Assembly: GCF_029714205.1 (NCBI RefSeq)
Contig: NZ_CP121648.1
Location: 1,612,001-1,676,000 of the forward strand
Length of the DNA: 64,000 nucleotides
Direction of reading: 5' to 3'
Origin: Methylobacterium sp. CB376
GTDB taxonomy: Bacteria; Pseudomonadota; Alphaproteobacteria; Rhizobiales; Beijerinckiaceae
The position numbers and the translations under genes were made by a program. The notes under the pieces are model-generated. The model had not been told where the DNA came from and did no database searches. It saw only the letters and a program-made list of their open reading frames with translations. Shown here in pieces: positions 52,238 to 60,743 of this stretch (within the stretch, counting starts at the first letter, position 1; every line of letters begins with the position of its first letter).

Positions 52238-53827
52238 ATGCCCCTTCAGATGGCCCGCCCAATGAGGCGTTCAGGCTCCTCCTTCCACCAGCTGGTTCAG
52301 CGCATCCCGGCGGACGTAGCCGCGAAGGTGCGCGGTATGAGGCTCTCCATCCCGATAGGGGAGGGGGAGGCGCACCTCGTCATCTCGGACAAGGCCACGG
52401 ACGTTCGCACGTCACTGCGCACCCGTGACCCGGCGGTTGCGAAGGCGCGGCAGGCTGTCGCTGTGGCGTACTTGGAGAAGGTCTGGCGTTCGGTCCGTGA
52501 AGGGCCACAGAGACTCACACAGAGGCAAACGGTGGCTCTGGCTGGTGAGGCTTACACCGCATTGAAAACGGCTCTGGAGGACGATCCTGGGGCACCTGAG
52601 CGGTGGCTTCGTGTTGAGGTCGATAATCTACGGGCAGAGTCCGGTCAGTATGGCCGCTCGGCGCTGATGATTGGCTCTGCCGAGGAGAAGCAGGCGAGAA
52701 GCATTGAGGAGCGAGTTGGTGGCTTCTCAGACATGGTTCTCGCTAAGCATGCGCTGAACATCGACGCAGACAGCAGAGCGAGACTCAATCAAGAGCTCCT
52801 AGCGGCGCTTCGTCAGGCTGGGCTTGTGTTGATGAGACATGCCCAAGGCGACTACAGGCCAGACCCTGACGTGAGTCGCTTTCCTGATTTCCAGACATCA
52901 TCAAGTAAGGCCACGGCCGTCAGCCTTCTAGACCTATTTGATGGGTGGGCGAAGGAGCGGAAACCTTCTCAGAGCACGGTCGATCAGTGGCGCAAGCACT
53001 GTGAGGCATTCCTAGCCTTCATCGGCAAGGACGATGCTGGGCGAGTAACGAAGGCTGACGTCGTGGCCTGGAAGGATACGCTCGTGGCAGCGGGAGGCGC
53101 ACCGAAGACGATCAACGACAGTAAGCTCGCAGCCCTGCGTGTTGCCTTCACCTGGGGCGTTGAGAACGTTCGTGTCAGGTCCAACCCTGCGACAGGCGTG
53201 GCTGTGCGTCAGAAGATGCAGGCCGGCGAGCAGATGCTTGGCTTCGATGATGGCGAGGCTGCTGCGATCCTACAGGCCGCCGCGAAGGAGACGCGGCCCT
53301 ACATTCGTTGGCTTCCGCTCCTTTGTGCGGCTTCAGGGGCTCGCGTGGGGGAGATGGCACAGCTTCGTGCAGAGGACGTGATAGTTCAGGATGGCATTCC
53401 TGCCCTATGCATCACGGCGGAGGCTGGGTCGCTGAAGAACCTGAACTCGGAACGCGTCATCCCCCTCCACCCTGGCGTGATCGATGCTGGGTTCTTGGAG
53501 TTCGTGAAGGGCAAGAAGGGGCCTCTGTTCTACAACCCAGTGAGGCGCAGGACAGACGCGAAGAAGCCTTCACACAAGATTGTCGCCAAGAACGTAGCAA
53601 CGTGGGTGCAGGGGCTTGGCTTGCAGGTTGGGCGGCAGCACCGCAAAGACCCGTCACACGCCTGGAGGCACCGCTTCAAGACACTCGCGCGGGCTGCCAG
53701 GATTGAGGACAGTGTGGCCGATGCCATTGTTGGACACGCACCCGGGAGCGTAGCCAAGGCTTACGGCACGGTGACGCTGGCGACCATGCACGAAGCTGTG
53801 TCCCGCATCCCTATTCCGAAGTGTTAG
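52238..53827 (+). CDS. int: Tyrosine recombinase/integrase of element 1
   Basis: A 529-residue phage-type integrase. Residues 1-60 resemble the DUF6538-like N-terminal part (QLVQRIPADVAAKVRGMRLS). A SAM-like core-binding domain at about 230-320 (LFDGWAKERKPSQSTVDQWR) precedes the catalytic domain, with Arg in CAASGARVGEMAQLRAED, HxxR in DPSHAWRHRFKTLARAAR, His in IVGHAPGSVAKAY and the nucleophile Tyr in KAYGTVT. It should recombine the neighbouring tRNA-type att site. It resembles the second integrase at 60744-62291 in length and layout. The start is the ATG shortly after the att repeat. Confidence 0.93.
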   Translation: MPLQMARPMRRSGSSFHQLVQRIPADVAAKVRGMRLSIPIGEGEAHLVISDKATDVRTSLRTRDPAVAKARQAVAVAYLEKVWRSVREGPQRLTQRQTVALAGEAYTALKTALEDDPGAPERWLRVEVDNLRAESGQYGRSALMIGSAEEKQARSIEERVGGFSDMVLAKHALNIDADSRARLNQELLAALRQAGLVLMRHAQGDYRPDPDVSRFPDFQTSSSKATAVSLLDLFDGWAKERKPSQSTVDQWRKHCEAFLAFIGKDDAGRVTKADVVAWKDTLVAAGGAPKTINDSKLAALRVAFTWGVENVRVRSNPATGVAVRQKMQAGEQMLGFDDGEAAAILQAAAKETRPYIRWLPLLCAASGARVGEMAQLRAEDVIVQDGIPALCITAEAGSLKNLNSERVIPLHPGVIDAGFLEFVKGKKGPLFYNPVRRRTDAKKPSHKIVAKNVATWVQGLGLQVGRQHRKDPSHAWRHRFKTLARAARIEDSVADAIVGHAPGSVAKAYGTVTLATMHEAVSRIPIPKC

Positions 53828-54110
53828 GGCGTGAACTCAGCAAGCTTGACGTTCGCAAGGACCGCTTCCGACTCTGAAGAGCCACCCGATATGCTCTCGA
53901 CGAAGGGACGCTGACAGCGGCATAGCGGACCTTCGGAGGGTCTCTGCCGCGAGTACGGGCAGCGCGGATTGATTTGTCTTAATGCAGAGGCATGGATGCC
54001 CGGCTAGAATGTTCGGTCCTCACGGGGTACTCTGCCTTACCTTTCAGACCAATCGTACACTCGAACCAGCCGTGCCCCGCCACGTTGAGTCTGATGATGC
54101 CCACAGAGGA

Positions 54111-54344
54111 ATGATGAACAATCAAGCTTGGTTCACAGTCGAACAGGCCCGCCAGACTGAAGCGTGCGGTGTCTGGCTCGACTGTATGAAATGTGGCCAC
54201 AGCATCTCCATGCCGCTCGACCGGTGGCCTGCGACTATGCCTGTGAGGGACGTCGCCCGGCACCTACGATGCAAAGCGTGCGGTAGCGCGAACGTCGAGA
54301 CTTGGCCGGACTGGAGTGGACCTCGGCCACAATACGACGCCTAG
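54111..54344 (+). CDS. Small zinc-ribbon protein
   Basis: A 77-residue protein with AGAGGA next to a double ATG (54111 and 54114; the second has better spacing). Two CxxC pairs, LDCMKCGHSISMPLDRW and LRCKACGSANVETWPDW, form a typical four-Cys zinc ribbon. Very similar short proteins are common in Methylobacterium and related genomes, function unknown, perhaps DNA- or RNA-binding. It follows the integrase by about 280 bp of non-coding DNA. Confidence 0.6.
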   Translation: MMNNQAWFTVEQARQTEACGVWLDCMKCGHSISMPLDRWPATMPVRDVARHLRCKACGSANVETWPDWSGPRPQYDA

Positions 54345-54657
54345 GTCGGGCGCCCTGATGGCGTGCGCAGCCAACCCATTCGCAATGTCTCAGGATGCGA
54401 CGACAAGAACCCACCCGCCCTAGCAGGACCGGCTGATGTAGGCGGAGTCCCATCGGGTCAAGTGGAGCATCCCGCAGCATGACACGGTGTGGATGCTCCT
54501 CCGCGTCGCGACCGCAGCGCGGCAGGACTCTTCGGGGGTTCCCCCAACCCCATCCTCAACTTCAGGCCGCTCCTCAAGGGCGGCCTCCTTTCACCCTGCT
54601 GGTCCTCATGCGCGAGGCGTCCCGTTCGCATAAGCCTCCACGTAACGAGAGAAGGAT

Positions 54658-54969
54658 GGCTACCGAGGGAAGCGAGGGGCTCAGGAAGTCCTTCAGGGTC
54701 CGCTCAGTGGCCGCTCAGGGCCACCTCTGGCTGGTCGAACAGGACGCTGGCAGGCTATCGGCTGGCACCCTGACACAGCTCGGCATCGCCGCCAGGAAGC
54801 CCTCAGCGAAGACGCTTGGGGCTACAGCTTCATTCCTACCGGTAAGGGCGGCCACCTGATGATGACTGTCGTGGAGCGGGAGGCCCTGAGCGAGCTGCTG
54901 AAGGGCGCCAGGGAGCGGCAGGCCAAGGTGCTCAAGCAATGGCTGGACAGTATCTCTCCAGAAGCTTGA
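54658..54969 (+). pseudogene. Small hypothetical gene with an internal frameshift
   Basis: One frame starts at ATG 54658 and gives EGLRKSFRVRSVAAQGHLWL, VEQDAG. A second, in the -1 phase, continues GRWQAIGWHPDTA and then EDAWGYSFIPTGKGGHLMMT, VVEREALSELLKGARERQAK to a stop at 54967-54969. The two join naturally near 54750 into a protein of about 100 residues, which fits better than either frame alone. It is either a recent mutation or a sequencing error. The short frame MMTVVEREAL from 54859 could still be translated. Confidence 0.45.
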
Positions 54970-55081
54970 CCGGACCTTACTGTTAAATCTGTTGTTGAAC
55001 CAGAGTGGCTATCCACCATATCTAAGCCGGCTCGCATTGCGGGCCTGGGTCGAAGTTTTAAGTAGCGCAATCAACATCAAG

Positions 55082-55378
55082 ATGCATCTCAGCCCGTCTA
55101 AACTCACGCATCTGGCTCATCGACTCATAGATTTGATGTCCATCTATTGGGACATGCTGCATGAGGAAGGGCCTGTAGATGCTGCTGTCAAGGAAGCTAT
55201 CAACCGAGAGATAGCTCGGGCTGAAGTGATAGCCGACATGGCTGACACTATGTCCCTCCCAGCGTCTCCCGAGGAACTGGCCGAAATCAGGCGCTTAGTC
55301 GATGAGATTAAGTCATCTGAGTTGATGAGAGCTATAGAAGAGCATCTAATGGGGGAGGGTAGTCACCCCCACCACTAG
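55082..55378 (+). CDS. Hypothetical helical protein
   Basis: A 98-residue frame, MHLSPSKLTHLAHRLIDLMS onwards, almost wholly helical and acidic (EEGPVDAAVKEAINREIARA, SPEELAEIRRLVDEIKSSEL). A longer version would start at TTG 54992. No ribosome-binding site stands out at either. No family recognised; the helical character and short length recall antitoxin-like or small regulatory proteins, but no partner gene supports that. Confidence 0.4.
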   Translation: MHLSPSKLTHLAHRLIDLMSIYWDMLHEEGPVDAAVKEAINREIARAEVIADMADTMSLPASPEELAEIRRLVDEIKSSELMRAIEEHLMGEGSHPHH

Positions 55379-55653
55379 ATGGCCTTTAAAGTCGTCAGGA
55401 TTGACCGTAGACGGCCGTTCAGAGGTCCAGGCTGCCGCCCCCCAAGCAAGCGAGCGGGGAAGTTAGAGGGTCCAAATGTTCTTGGCAGATACCTGAAACG
55501 GCATCGACAGACGAGCGTTGGCCTGAAGTCCCCCGTGGCCCCCCCTCGCGCGATACCGTGTGGGTGCACCCCCTTGTTGCGCAAGGCGGCCTTTCAGCCG
55601 GTCGGGATGCATTCGAGCAGGTGCATCAGTGGGAGCGTGCAAGGCGGCGTCAC

Positions 55654-56640
55654 TCACTCGATCAACTCACTGGCACGGGCGACGAGCGCGGGAGCGACAT
55701 CAATGCCGAGAGCGCGCGCCGTTCGCATATTGATGATGAACTCGAAGCTTGTCGGTTGCTCAATCGGCATAGTCTCGGGCGCTGCTCCCTTGAGGATACG
55801 ATCCACGTAGAAGGCTGCCCGTCGCAACTGGTCGGCGAAGTTCGTTGCGTAGGAACTGAGACCGCCCTGCTCAGGGTAGCTTCGTTCACTCGCCAAAGTC
55901 GGCAGGCGCAATCGTGTCGCCACATCAGCGATAGGGACATAGAAGCCGACAGTAAGCCCCGATCCCACAAGCGCCGCCTCTGCCCCGCTCGCTCTCGCTT
56001 CTTCCAGAACCCGCTTCGCCTCATCAGCGTCTCCGAAGGAGAGCACTTTGAGTTGGAGGCCCGAAGTTACCTCCCCTGACATGAGCAACCGTGCACTCGC
56101 TACGTTCGAGATGTCCTCACGATGATAGACGAACGCAGCGTACCGTAAACCGGGAACCAACTCCTTGAGGAGGTCAACTCGCTTCGCCACCAGGTCAGTG
56201 TTCTGCGATGTAAGGCCGGTAGACCTTTGCCCAAGCCGAGGGCGGATGTCGGACAATCCTAGGAGTTTGGGAGTCGAAACAGCGGCAAAGACGAGAGCGA
56301 CTGTAGAGCTTGCCTCGCGAACGGCCAGGGCCGCTGTAGTTCCGGAGGCGACGATTACGTCGGGCTGCCAAGTCAATAGCTCAGCGACGAGGGCCGGCAT
56401 CTTGTCAGGTTGGTTCTCCGCGAAGCGAGCTTCCAACAGCAGGTTCTCGCCCTCGACATAGCCTGCTTCTGCAAGGCCACGCCGTAGAGCGGCCAGAAGA
56501 TAGGTGCGGCGGGACGAAGAGGCCGTTAGAAAAGCAACCCTGGCGGGCTTGCTGCGGCTAACTTGGGCGACTACTCGCGACGGCAGGATTAATGACGGTG
56601 CACTTGCTGCGACGCCACGCAGGACATCTCGTCGCCTCAT
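55654..56640 (-). CDS. ABC transporter substrate-binding protein (ABC_sub_bind family)
   Basis: A 328-residue periplasmic protein. MRRRDVLRGVAASAPSLILP is a Tat-like or Sec signal. The mature part follows the ABC_sub_bind pattern: RRGLAEAGYVEGENLLLEAR, PDVIVASGTTAALAVREASS, RVDLLKELVPGLRYAAFVYH and SYATNFADQLRRAAFYVDRI, ending PTSFEFIINMRTARALGIDV. These proteins bind amino-acid-like or aromatic ligands, but no permease or ATPase gene is nearby, so it is an orphan cargo gene. The start at 56640 gives the RRRDVLRG signal directly and has AAGG before it. Confidence 0.88.
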   Translation of the reverse strand: MRRRDVLRGVAASAPSLILPSRVVAQVSRSKPARVAFLTASSSRRTYLLAALRRGLAEAGYVEGENLLLEARFAENQPDKMPALVAELLTWQPDVIVASGTTAALAVREASSTVALVFAAVSTPKLLGLSDIRPRLGQRSTGLTSQNTDLVAKRVDLLKELVPGLRYAAFVYHREDISNVASARLLMSGEVTSGLQLKVLSFGDADEAKRVLEEARASGAEAALVGSGLTVGFYVPIADVATRLRLPTLASERSYPEQGGLSSYATNFADQLRRAAFYVDRILKGAAPETMPIEQPTSFEFIINMRTARALGIDVAPALVARASELIE

Positions 56641-56756
56641 GAGCCTTACTGGGCCGTACAACATCGTTGGCTCTTATTCGATGGGTCAGCATCATATCGG
56701 CTCGCGAGCGCACTGGCTATCCACTTGCCTTCGACCTTGACGCACAGCCAAGGAGT

Positions 56757-56786
56757 CTATATCAATATAGTCAACGCTCGTTGACT
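56757..56786 (+). promoter_or_regulatory. Two overlapping perfect palindromes before the resolvase gene
   Basis: CTATATCAATATAG at 56757-56770 is a perfect 6+2+6 palindrome. It overlaps by two bases AGTCAACGCTCGTTGACT at 56769-56786, a perfect 8+2+8 palindrome. They end 16 bases before the resolvase ATG. Such sites suit an operator for the recombinase's own dimer or part of a resolution site. Confidence 0.7.
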
Positions 56787-56802
56787 GGAGTGTGAGGGTG
56801 TG

Positions 56803-57504
56803 ATGGCTCAGGGTGGCTTCGTGGCCTACTACCGCGTCAGCACGGCTCGGCAGGGCGCCTCTGGGCTTGGGCTGGAGGCGCAGAAGGAAGCTGTCAGGCG
56901 CTACCTCAATGGCGGTGACTGGACAATCAAGGCCGAGTTCGTCGAGGTGGAGAGTGGCCGCAGGAGTGACCGCCCTGAACTGGAGCGTGCTCTTGCCACT
57001 GCTCGCCTCCACCGCATCCCCTTGATTGTTGCCAATGTCTCGCGCCTCACTCGTTCATCTGCCTTCCTTCATCGTCTGCTGGAGGCTGGTGTTGAAGTGA
57101 GGTTCTGTGACCTTCCTGAGATTGAAGGCCCCACGGGACGCTTCCTACTTCAGCAGATGGCTGCTGTAGCTGAGTTGGAGGCCGGCATGATTGCGAGTCG
57201 CACCAAGGCCGCGCTGCAAGCCGCCAAGGCCCGCGGGACGAAGCTCGGAGGAGACCGCGGTGTGGTCATGCCTGACGCCACACGGGCTGCTGGGAGGGCA
57301 GCCAGGACGCTTAAGGCCAATGGTCGGGCGGCTGACCTCGCTCCCATGATTGCTGAACTCAAGGCAGCCGGCGTCACATCGCTTGGAGCAATTGCCAGGG
57401 CTCTGAACGAGCGCGGGATACCGACTGCACGAGGCGGTGAGTGGTCATCGATGCAAGTGTCTCGGGCTTTGGAGAAGATTAAGACTCTCAATGCGGTGCA
57501 ATAG
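56803..57504 (+). CDS. Serine recombinase (resolvase/invertase family)
   Basis: A 233-residue recombinase. The catalytic domain has the nucleophile Ser in FVAYYRVSTARQGASGLGLE, Arg residues in SGRRSDRPELERALATARLH and LIVANVSRLTRSSAFLHRLL, and the E-helix ATRTKAAL-like region (MIASRTKAALQAAKARGTKL). The C-terminal part carries the recombinase linker LKAAGVTSLGAIARALNERG and a DNA-binding end. GAGGG lies four bases before the ATG at 56803 (a GTG sits at 56800). Two palindromes lie just upstream. It may resolve element multimers or invert DNA within element 1. Confidence 0.92.
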   Translation: MAQGGFVAYYRVSTARQGASGLGLEAQKEAVRRYLNGGDWTIKAEFVEVESGRRSDRPELERALATARLHRIPLIVANVSRLTRSSAFLHRLLEAGVEVRFCDLPEIEGPTGRFLLQQMAAVAELEAGMIASRTKAALQAAKARGTKLGGDRGVVMPDATRAAGRAARTLKANGRAADLAPMIAELKAAGVTSLGAIARALNERGIPTARGGEWSSMQVSRALEKIKTLNAVQ

Positions 57505-57611
57505 GTATAAGTAGGCTACGCGAGCGTCTATCCGCCATAACTCTGCCCGCATCTGCTCATATAATTGCCTTACTGTCTCTCATGGGACGGTCACTAATCT
57601 CAGGAGTATGA

Positions 57612-58280
57612 ATGTCGAGAGTGTGTCGCGCACCGGGTTGTTCATCCCCGGCTGCGTCACGGTTTAGCCTTTACTGTAAGGCCCACAAGGCGCGCCTACG
57701 CAGGCATGGGGCGATTGACCAGGTCGGAGTCACGGAGGCCGTCCTGGGCTCGTACAGGCGCCTCGTGAGGGGTCGGGTCGAGAAGAACAAGGAGAGCCCC
57801 CTGTGGGGGCAGTTGGAGGCACGCTGGGCCACCATCGTCAGCCACGCTCAGCGTATCGTGGACGGCTACCATCGGGGACAGGTGGGCTACGCATTCGAGC
57901 GACGTGCTGCGCAGGAGGTGCTGAAGCTGGCGGCCGATGTGGAGCCCAAGGCGGTCGTTGAGACTGCACTGGCCATGTTCCTCCTGCTGGAGGCGGAGCC
58001 TAGACGGTTCCGGTCTGACGCTGGCTTCCGGGCGCAGCTTGTCAGGAGGGCTCGAGGCCTCACGGACATGAACGTTGGGACCTACTGGGACGACGAGAGC
58101 GGGTCGGTGAAGCGCGTCTACAAGGAGGTGCCGCCACGGGCCATCGTCGTGATGGGGCAGTGGCTCGCAGAGGCATTCGGGGGCGCAGGGACGCACATGG
58201 CGAGGCTTGAGGAGAAGGACAGGCAGGAGCGAGAGAACGCTCGCCAGGACTTCCATAAGGCCCTGGAGGAGCTGCGGTGA
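57612..58280 (+). CDS. Hypothetical protein with N-terminal zinc-binding motif
   Basis: A 222-residue protein with AGGAG upstream. VCRAPGCSSPAASRFSLYCK followed by AHKARLRRHG is a C-x4-C-x10-C-x2-H type zinc motif found at the start of many phage and plasmid proteins. The rest is helical, with a central KAVVETALAMFLLLEAEPRR segment and a C-terminal coiled coil (ARLEEKDRQERENARQDFHK). Function unknown. Its stop overlaps the start of the ParB-like gene (58277-58282), so they are coupled and may form a DNA-binding pair. Confidence 0.65.
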   Translation: MSRVCRAPGCSSPAASRFSLYCKAHKARLRRHGAIDQVGVTEAVLGSYRRLVRGRVEKNKESPLWGQLEARWATIVSHAQRIVDGYHRGQVGYAFERRAAQEVLKLAADVEPKAVVETALAMFLLLEAEPRRFRSDAGFRAQLVRRARGLTDMNVGTYWDDESGSVKRVYKEVPPRAIVVMGQWLAEAFGGAGTHMARLEEKDRQERENARQDFHKALEELR

Positions 58281-59113
58281 TGAGTGAGTTAATGGCAGAG
58301 CACGCTACTGTGAGCCCGTCTGAACCTGTTCAGGAGCTTGAAGCTGTCACCATTCTGAAGAAGTTGAAGGAGAAGGCTGCTGCTGAGGTGCTGCCTAGGG
58401 CGATGCCATCAGAACTTCCGCTGGATGGCATCAAGCTAGAGCCTAACCTCTTTCAACAGCGTGGCACCAGTGAGAAGCACATCAGCGATTTGGTACGGGC
58501 TATCAAAGCGTTCGACGTGCTTGAGCCTCTGACAGTCATCCGTGTCGGAGGTGACATATACCTCATCGATGGTCACCACCGTTATGAGGCATATAGGACT
58601 GCTGAGAAGACAGCAGGTATCCCAGTAAGGTACTTCGGTGGCACCCTGGATGAGGCTGTCCTTGAGAGCGGCAAGGCCAACTCAAAGGCCAAACTATCCA
58701 TGAACTCTCAAGAGCGTCAGAACTATGCATGGCGTCTTGTTCTGATGGGTCTTTACAGCAAGGCCGATACAGCAGCAGCCGCTGGTGTGGCATCCTCCCA
58801 AGTCGCGACCATGCGGAGGGTCAAGAGGCAGTTGGGTGCAGATGTGGTCAATCATCCTCGCTGGTGGCAAGCGTTCAACGCTGCCAAAGGCAATTCATCG
58901 TCTATGCCGCAAGACGATATTGACCAATGGAAGCAGGCTCAGGCGGACCAATATGCTGACCGGCTACAAAAGGCGTTCGGGAACAAGCTATCCACGAACC
59001 CTGAGATTGCTGCGATGGCACTCGCAGCGTACTTCGGAAGGAAGCTGAACGATTTGCATCAGGAGCTTGCTGGCTTCGTTGGTGACCCTGATGATGAGAA
59101 CCCCGACTTCTGA
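58280..59113 (+). CDS. ParB/Srx-like N-terminal domain protein
   Basis: A 277-residue protein. Residues about 45-115 are a ParB-like nuclease/CTPase domain: LPLDGIKLEPNLFQQRGTSE, HISDLVRAIKAFDVLEPLTV and IYLIDGHHRYEAYRTAEKTA, the GHHRxxA motif being clear. The middle is helical with a possible helix-turn-helix (TAAAAGVASSQVATMRRVKR). There is no ParA gene nearby, so partition is not implied; similar proteins act as regulators on integrative elements. The ATG at 58280 overlaps the upstream stop codon and has GGAGG before it. Confidence 0.82.
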   Translation: MSELMAEHATVSPSEPVQELEAVTILKKLKEKAAAEVLPRAMPSELPLDGIKLEPNLFQQRGTSEKHISDLVRAIKAFDVLEPLTVIRVGGDIYLIDGHHRYEAYRTAEKTAGIPVRYFGGTLDEAVLESGKANSKAKLSMNSQERQNYAWRLVLMGLYSKADTAAAAGVASSQVATMRRVKRQLGADVVNHPRWWQAFNAAKGNSSSMPQDDIDQWKQAQADQYADRLQKAFGNKLSTNPEIAAMALAAYFGRKLNDLHQELAGFVGDPDDENPDF

Positions 59114-59215
59114 CCTGCCTGTATACTCCCTAGGGTGTGCAGAATGTACAGGCATCAGCGGTTCGTGGTGATTTGATATACGTTGTCGTTGGGCAGCCTA
59201 TAAAGCGAGGGTCAT

Positions 59216-60460
59216 ATGCAGAAGCTATTCCATATATCTGCTCGGGGTGCGGCTTCGGTCTTATTTAGACGTGATGAGTGTCTGACTGTAAATTATTCGC
59301 TTGATGGCACGCCAATCGTAATGATGTTCGCAACGCGCTACAGCGAACGAGGCTTTGCGGCTGCAGTTCCGGGCGAGATGTGTTTGGACGTTATCGGACC
59401 AGCGCCAGAACTTAAAGAAGCTGCATCGGGCTTTACAAATGCTGGCCGTGACATCGCTAATCTCATAAGCTTTCTCTTCAATGCATTTGTATCCTATATT
59501 GAGCCAGAAGTCGTCTATGAAGTTACGCCAGGAGTCTCCGAAAGAGATTACTTCCAAAGATTGCTGCCTCCAGACCAGGTCTGTTTGTGTTCTCGATTTG
59601 TAAATGTTGGTTTGGCGACTGCATTTATTGAAGCTCATCATAGGCATGTTGAAAAAGACCGTCTATCGCGGGCTATTTTGCAATATTGTGAAGCTTTAAA
59701 GGACTGGAAGCAAGGGCATGAACTTCTCGCAATGTCTCATTTGTTTATGGGCGCCGAAGCTTTAAAGACTGCCAGCTGGAGGCATTACGCCTCGGTGAAC
59801 AATATGCGCCCCGAAGATTTGGGCTTGCAGTGGGGTTATGAGCAGGGCGGCCGATTAAGCCTAGAAAAGTACCTTGATGATACTGCACGAGTAAAATTAG
59901 TGTTTAACGACGACAAAGATTGCCATCGTGCCGCCAAGAATGTGAGTGACCAATTTGAGCATGGTTTCGCTAATGCTGGTAAGTTGCATGAACCAGCAGG
60001 AAAAAACCTTATTAAGACTGCCGCGCACTTGCGCTCAGCTGTGCTGTCGATGATAGACCTTGATGAGGAGTGGCGCGCGCTTCTGCAAAGCCCAAAGTAC
60101 AATACGCCCAAGGGACCTTTAGGCAACGAACATTATCTTTGGGGTAAACTGATAGGTGTGGGTGATAATCTTGCTGCACCAGGAACAAACCATCCCATCT
60201 GTGGCCTTGAGGTGGTGTTGGAGGAGGTGCTTTTCGATACGGAGACCGAGACATATGAAACACGTTCGAAGTTCAGTGCTACTGGAAGCTTTGCTGCGGG
60301 CATCAGCCTCGTTCCCGGGCCTTATGAGATATGGGACCGCTCTGCCTTTTCTCCGACATTGCTATCCCCGAAGCGTCCGCTTTCAGCGGGCGAAAGCGAG
60401 ACCGTCATAGAGCAGGACCGTGAAGCCTCCCCACCTTTGATTTCGGGCGAGGGTCGGTAA
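59216..60460 (+). CDS. Unrecognised 414-residue cargo protein of element 1
   Basis: A long frame in DNA clearly less GC-rich than the genes around it, placed last before the right att repeat, the usual position for foreign cargo. Start MQKLFHISARGAASVLFRRD; AGCGAGGGT precedes the ATG. The central part (ALKDWKQGHELLAMSHLFMG, then KDCHRAAKNVSDQFEHGFAN) is helical and vaguely HEPN-like, but I cannot confirm an R-x4-6-H motif. The C-terminal 100 residues look beta-rich. No signal peptide or membrane segment. A defence or stress role is a guess from position. Confidence 0.6.
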   Translation: MQKLFHISARGAASVLFRRDECLTVNYSLDGTPIVMMFATRYSERGFAAAVPGEMCLDVIGPAPELKEAASGFTNAGRDIANLISFLFNAFVSYIEPEVVYEVTPGVSERDYFQRLLPPDQVCLCSRFVNVGLATAFIEAHHRHVEKDRLSRAILQYCEALKDWKQGHELLAMSHLFMGAEALKTASWRHYASVNNMRPEDLGLQWGYEQGGRLSLEKYLDDTARVKLVFNDDKDCHRAAKNVSDQFEHGFANAGKLHEPAGKNLIKTAAHLRSAVLSMIDLDEEWRALLQSPKYNTPKGPLGNEHYLWGKLIGVGDNLAAPGTNHPICGLEVVLEEVLFDTETETYETRSKFSATGSFAAGISLVPGPYEIWDRSAFSPTLLSPKRPLSAGESETVIEQDREASPPLISGEGR

Positions 60461-60638
60461 ACCGTCACCACGGGCTACCAGCGGGCCCATGCGAACCTGA
60501 CGTCTATTGCTGGCGGGCACTCATAGCGAAGGAGGCTTGCATCCAGCTCAGCATTGAGTTCAACGTGGGTGTTCAACAACTGCAACGGCCAGAGCCAAAA
60601 AACCCTTGTAAATCAATGCTGCGGAGGCTTGAGCGTAT

Positions 60639-60664
60639 AGTCCTCTCCTGGGCACCAACCACTC
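60639..60664 (+). other. Attachment-site repeat, copy B (tRNA-Leu 3'-end-like)
   Basis: Identical over 26 bp to 52133-52158, with continued similarity (AAGTGGTTGAGCCTCC) after three differing bases. It is the right end of element 1 and the left end of element 2, whose integrase starts about 80 bases later. Confidence 0.75.
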
Positions 60665-60743
60665 CCCAAGTGGTTGAGCCTCCAAAAGCTTCAAGCAGAT
60701 CATGTGGTTAGGCGAGCCCGCGTGCTACACAGCGGTGCTACAC

